Below, one piece after another: positions 22,512-23,207 of a stretch of 23,207 nucleotides of DNA; within the stretch, counting starts at the first letter, position 1, and each line of letters starts with the position of its first letter. The stretch lies in IMG/VR virus record IMGVR_UViG_3300049810_001563, positions 1-23,207 of that record, one strand, 5' to 3'. The position numbers and the translations under genes were made by a program. This DNA is from a virus. Under the pieces are notes generated by a model. That model ran no database searches. It saw only the letters and a list, made by a program, of their open reading frames with translations, and was not told where the DNA came from.

Positions 22512-22513
22512 AT
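21587..22513 (-). CDS. Overlapping +1 frame of the methyltransferase gene, possible overprinted gene
   Basis: This frame stays open for 308 codons on the same strand as the methyltransferase, starting at ATG 22513, two bases before the methyltransferase GTG and with the same ribosome site (AGGAG 5 bases upstream). The sequence looks protein-like from about residue 115 on: SSKTLKE (121-127), TWKKWVTGQRQEYSQR (147-161), WATPDTMNFPTPS (176-188), FPTPSASD (229-236) and LNPDWVEQLMGLPVGWTDL (277-295). I remember this order of blocks from phage proteins annotated near or as methyltransferases. It could be a genuine overlapping gene or a conserved shadow of the methyltransferase frame. The true start may be internal. 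Confidence 0.4.
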   Translation of the reverse strand: MWILPKQLHTLASVRVMTESDSDLREFCQTCEKSLMWRSKPSQWRTWCRRWSRNKFMQLLYTRTLRPSHTKSFVEEWTSYQEDSLVNPSVMLELKRVLKTLAISIPTSAEESESANLELFSSKTLKESSQAKQKTENQFSSMSSATWKKWVTGQRQEYSQRLKLANLTRERESLSWATPDTMNFPTPSVVGCVEGGVAKNVEMTPTGFKATRKNGTSYGAKLRDAVLTFPTPSASDEQNYRLQGNSQAARCLSALARRGELSQDQTNHNTSGKNHALNPDWVEQLMGLPVGWTDLGSWGTESCQTQQQ

Positions 22514-22541
22514 TATATCTCCTATTTTTTTAATTTATTTT

Positions 22542-23207
22542 TTAGTGCCATTCTTTATGTTCAAAGGTTTGATATTGCTTGTTGAAGTGAAGGCTCGCTG
22601 TCGGGCTGATACCCTGTCGGTTCTTCTGGAACCTAGCGATAACGTGTCCGTCACCCTCGTGCTGTATGTTCTTTCCATTCACCTGCATACCCTCATAAGG
22701 TACATTCATTAGGAACAGAATCACATCGGCAAAGTTCTCTACATCTTTACTCCAAGCTACTTCGTTGTTCTGGTTCGGGTGTGCAAGGATGATGATAGGT
22801 ATAGCCAACTCGTCACGAAGGTCACGCAACTTTCGTATGAAGTGGTCATACATCAACGTCTTGCTGTCGAACTTCTTACCACCATCGTTAATCGATAGAA
22901 GGTTATCGATAAAGATAGCATCTGCACCATTCCTAGCTTCAGCGATAGCCCAACCTCGGATGTCCTCGATGCTCATACCCTTGTCACGAACACACAACTC
23001 AAGCACCTTGATCTCCTTGTTGGCAGAGCGTGACCGACCTATCTCGCTGTCGGTTGCGTAGCCTCTGGTTCTCATTGTGTAGGTGTTGACCTGCCCTGCG
23101 TGAGCGATCAGTCGTGGCATTAACTCTGGCTTCAGCATCTCAATCGAGGCAAGCGGTGTACGCATCTCGTTGCGGTGTGCATTGACAATCCATTGCAACA
23201 TAATCGC
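22542..23207 (-). CDS. DnaB-type replicative helicase, C-terminal RecA-like domain (partial)
   Basis: The frame is open from the window edge, so the 5' end, including Walker A, is missing. The visible 221 codons include a stretch equivalent to the helicase segment after Walker A (ASIEMLKPELMPRLIAHAG), Walker B GADAIFIDNLLSIN about residues 92-105 from the first visible Met, the sensor strand IPIIILAHPNQN, and the usual end with an Arg/Lys-rich ARFQKNRQGISPTASLHF. It unwinds DNA ahead of the replication fork. Use of a DnaB-type helicase differs from T7, which uses a primase-helicase. The following gene starts 28 bases beyond the stop. Confidence 0.8.
   Translation of the reverse strand, partial: AIMLQWIVNAHRNEMRTPLASIEMLKPELMPRLIAHAGQVNTYTMRTRGYATDSEIGRSRSANKEIKVLELCVRDKGMSIEDIRGWAIAEARNGADAIFIDNLLSINDGGKKFDSKTLMYDHFIRKLRDLRDELAIPIIILAHPNQNNEVAWSKDVENFADVILFLMNVPYEGMQVNGKNIQHEGDGHVIARFQKNRQGISPTASLHFNKQYQTFEHKEWH

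Overview
The window is a piece of a tailed bacteriophage genome, most likely a marine podovirus with a T7-type virion. No host chromosomal gene is visible. The evidence is an HK97-type major capsid protein followed by a tail tubular A-like adaptor, a tail tubular B-like nozzle protein, three internal virion (ejection) proteins of increasing size and T7-type tail fibre genes. A replication block lies on the opposite strand. The host is not settled. A glutamine riboswitch of the downstream-peptide/glnA class followed by a YRG micro-peptide points towards marine picocyanobacteria or their phages. A PEP-CTERM-like tail on one small protein points towards a host with exosortase. Both are inferences.

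Plus strand, 1-18.7 kb. The window opens with the last 24 codons of an upstream gene (probably scaffold), a promoter-like site and a structured leader, then the capsid gene closed by a strong hairpin terminator. The adaptor, nozzle and three internal virion genes follow, joined by TAATG stop/start overlaps. The largest internal virion gene (1,699 aa) carries an ADP-ribosyltransferase-like segment and is very AT-rich. A sigma70-like promoter then starts the tail fibre gene, a small structural gene and a LamG-rich tail protein. After that comes a run of small genes, most joined by ATGA overlaps: two uncharacterised proteins, a PEP-CTERM-like protein with a second frame nested inside it, a one-helix membrane protein, several very basic proteins, and a holin-like membrane protein.

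Junction, 18.7-19.3 kb. Two hairpins (the second a U-tract terminator), a 50-aa ORF, a promoter, the glutamine riboswitch with its 20-aa peptide, a terminator shared by both strands, and a tandem array of 17-bp repeats separate the two convergent transcription blocks.

Minus strand, 23.2-19.3 kb, read right to left. A DnaB-type helicase (5' end outside the window), a C5-cytosine methyltransferase with a long open +1 frame that looks protein-like, a 54-aa TTG-start protein, an SSB-like protein, an HNH/NinG-like nuclease, a 30-aa membrane peptide, a dATP/dGTP diphosphohydrolase-like protein, a PD-(D/E)XK-type nuclease, a 47-aa helix-turn-helix-like protein and a 70-aa protein of unknown function. 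Together these look like the DNA replication, recombination, nucleotide-pool and DNA-protection module. No RNA polymerase, terminase, portal, integrase, tRNA or CRISPR array is visible, and no endolysin could be recognised.
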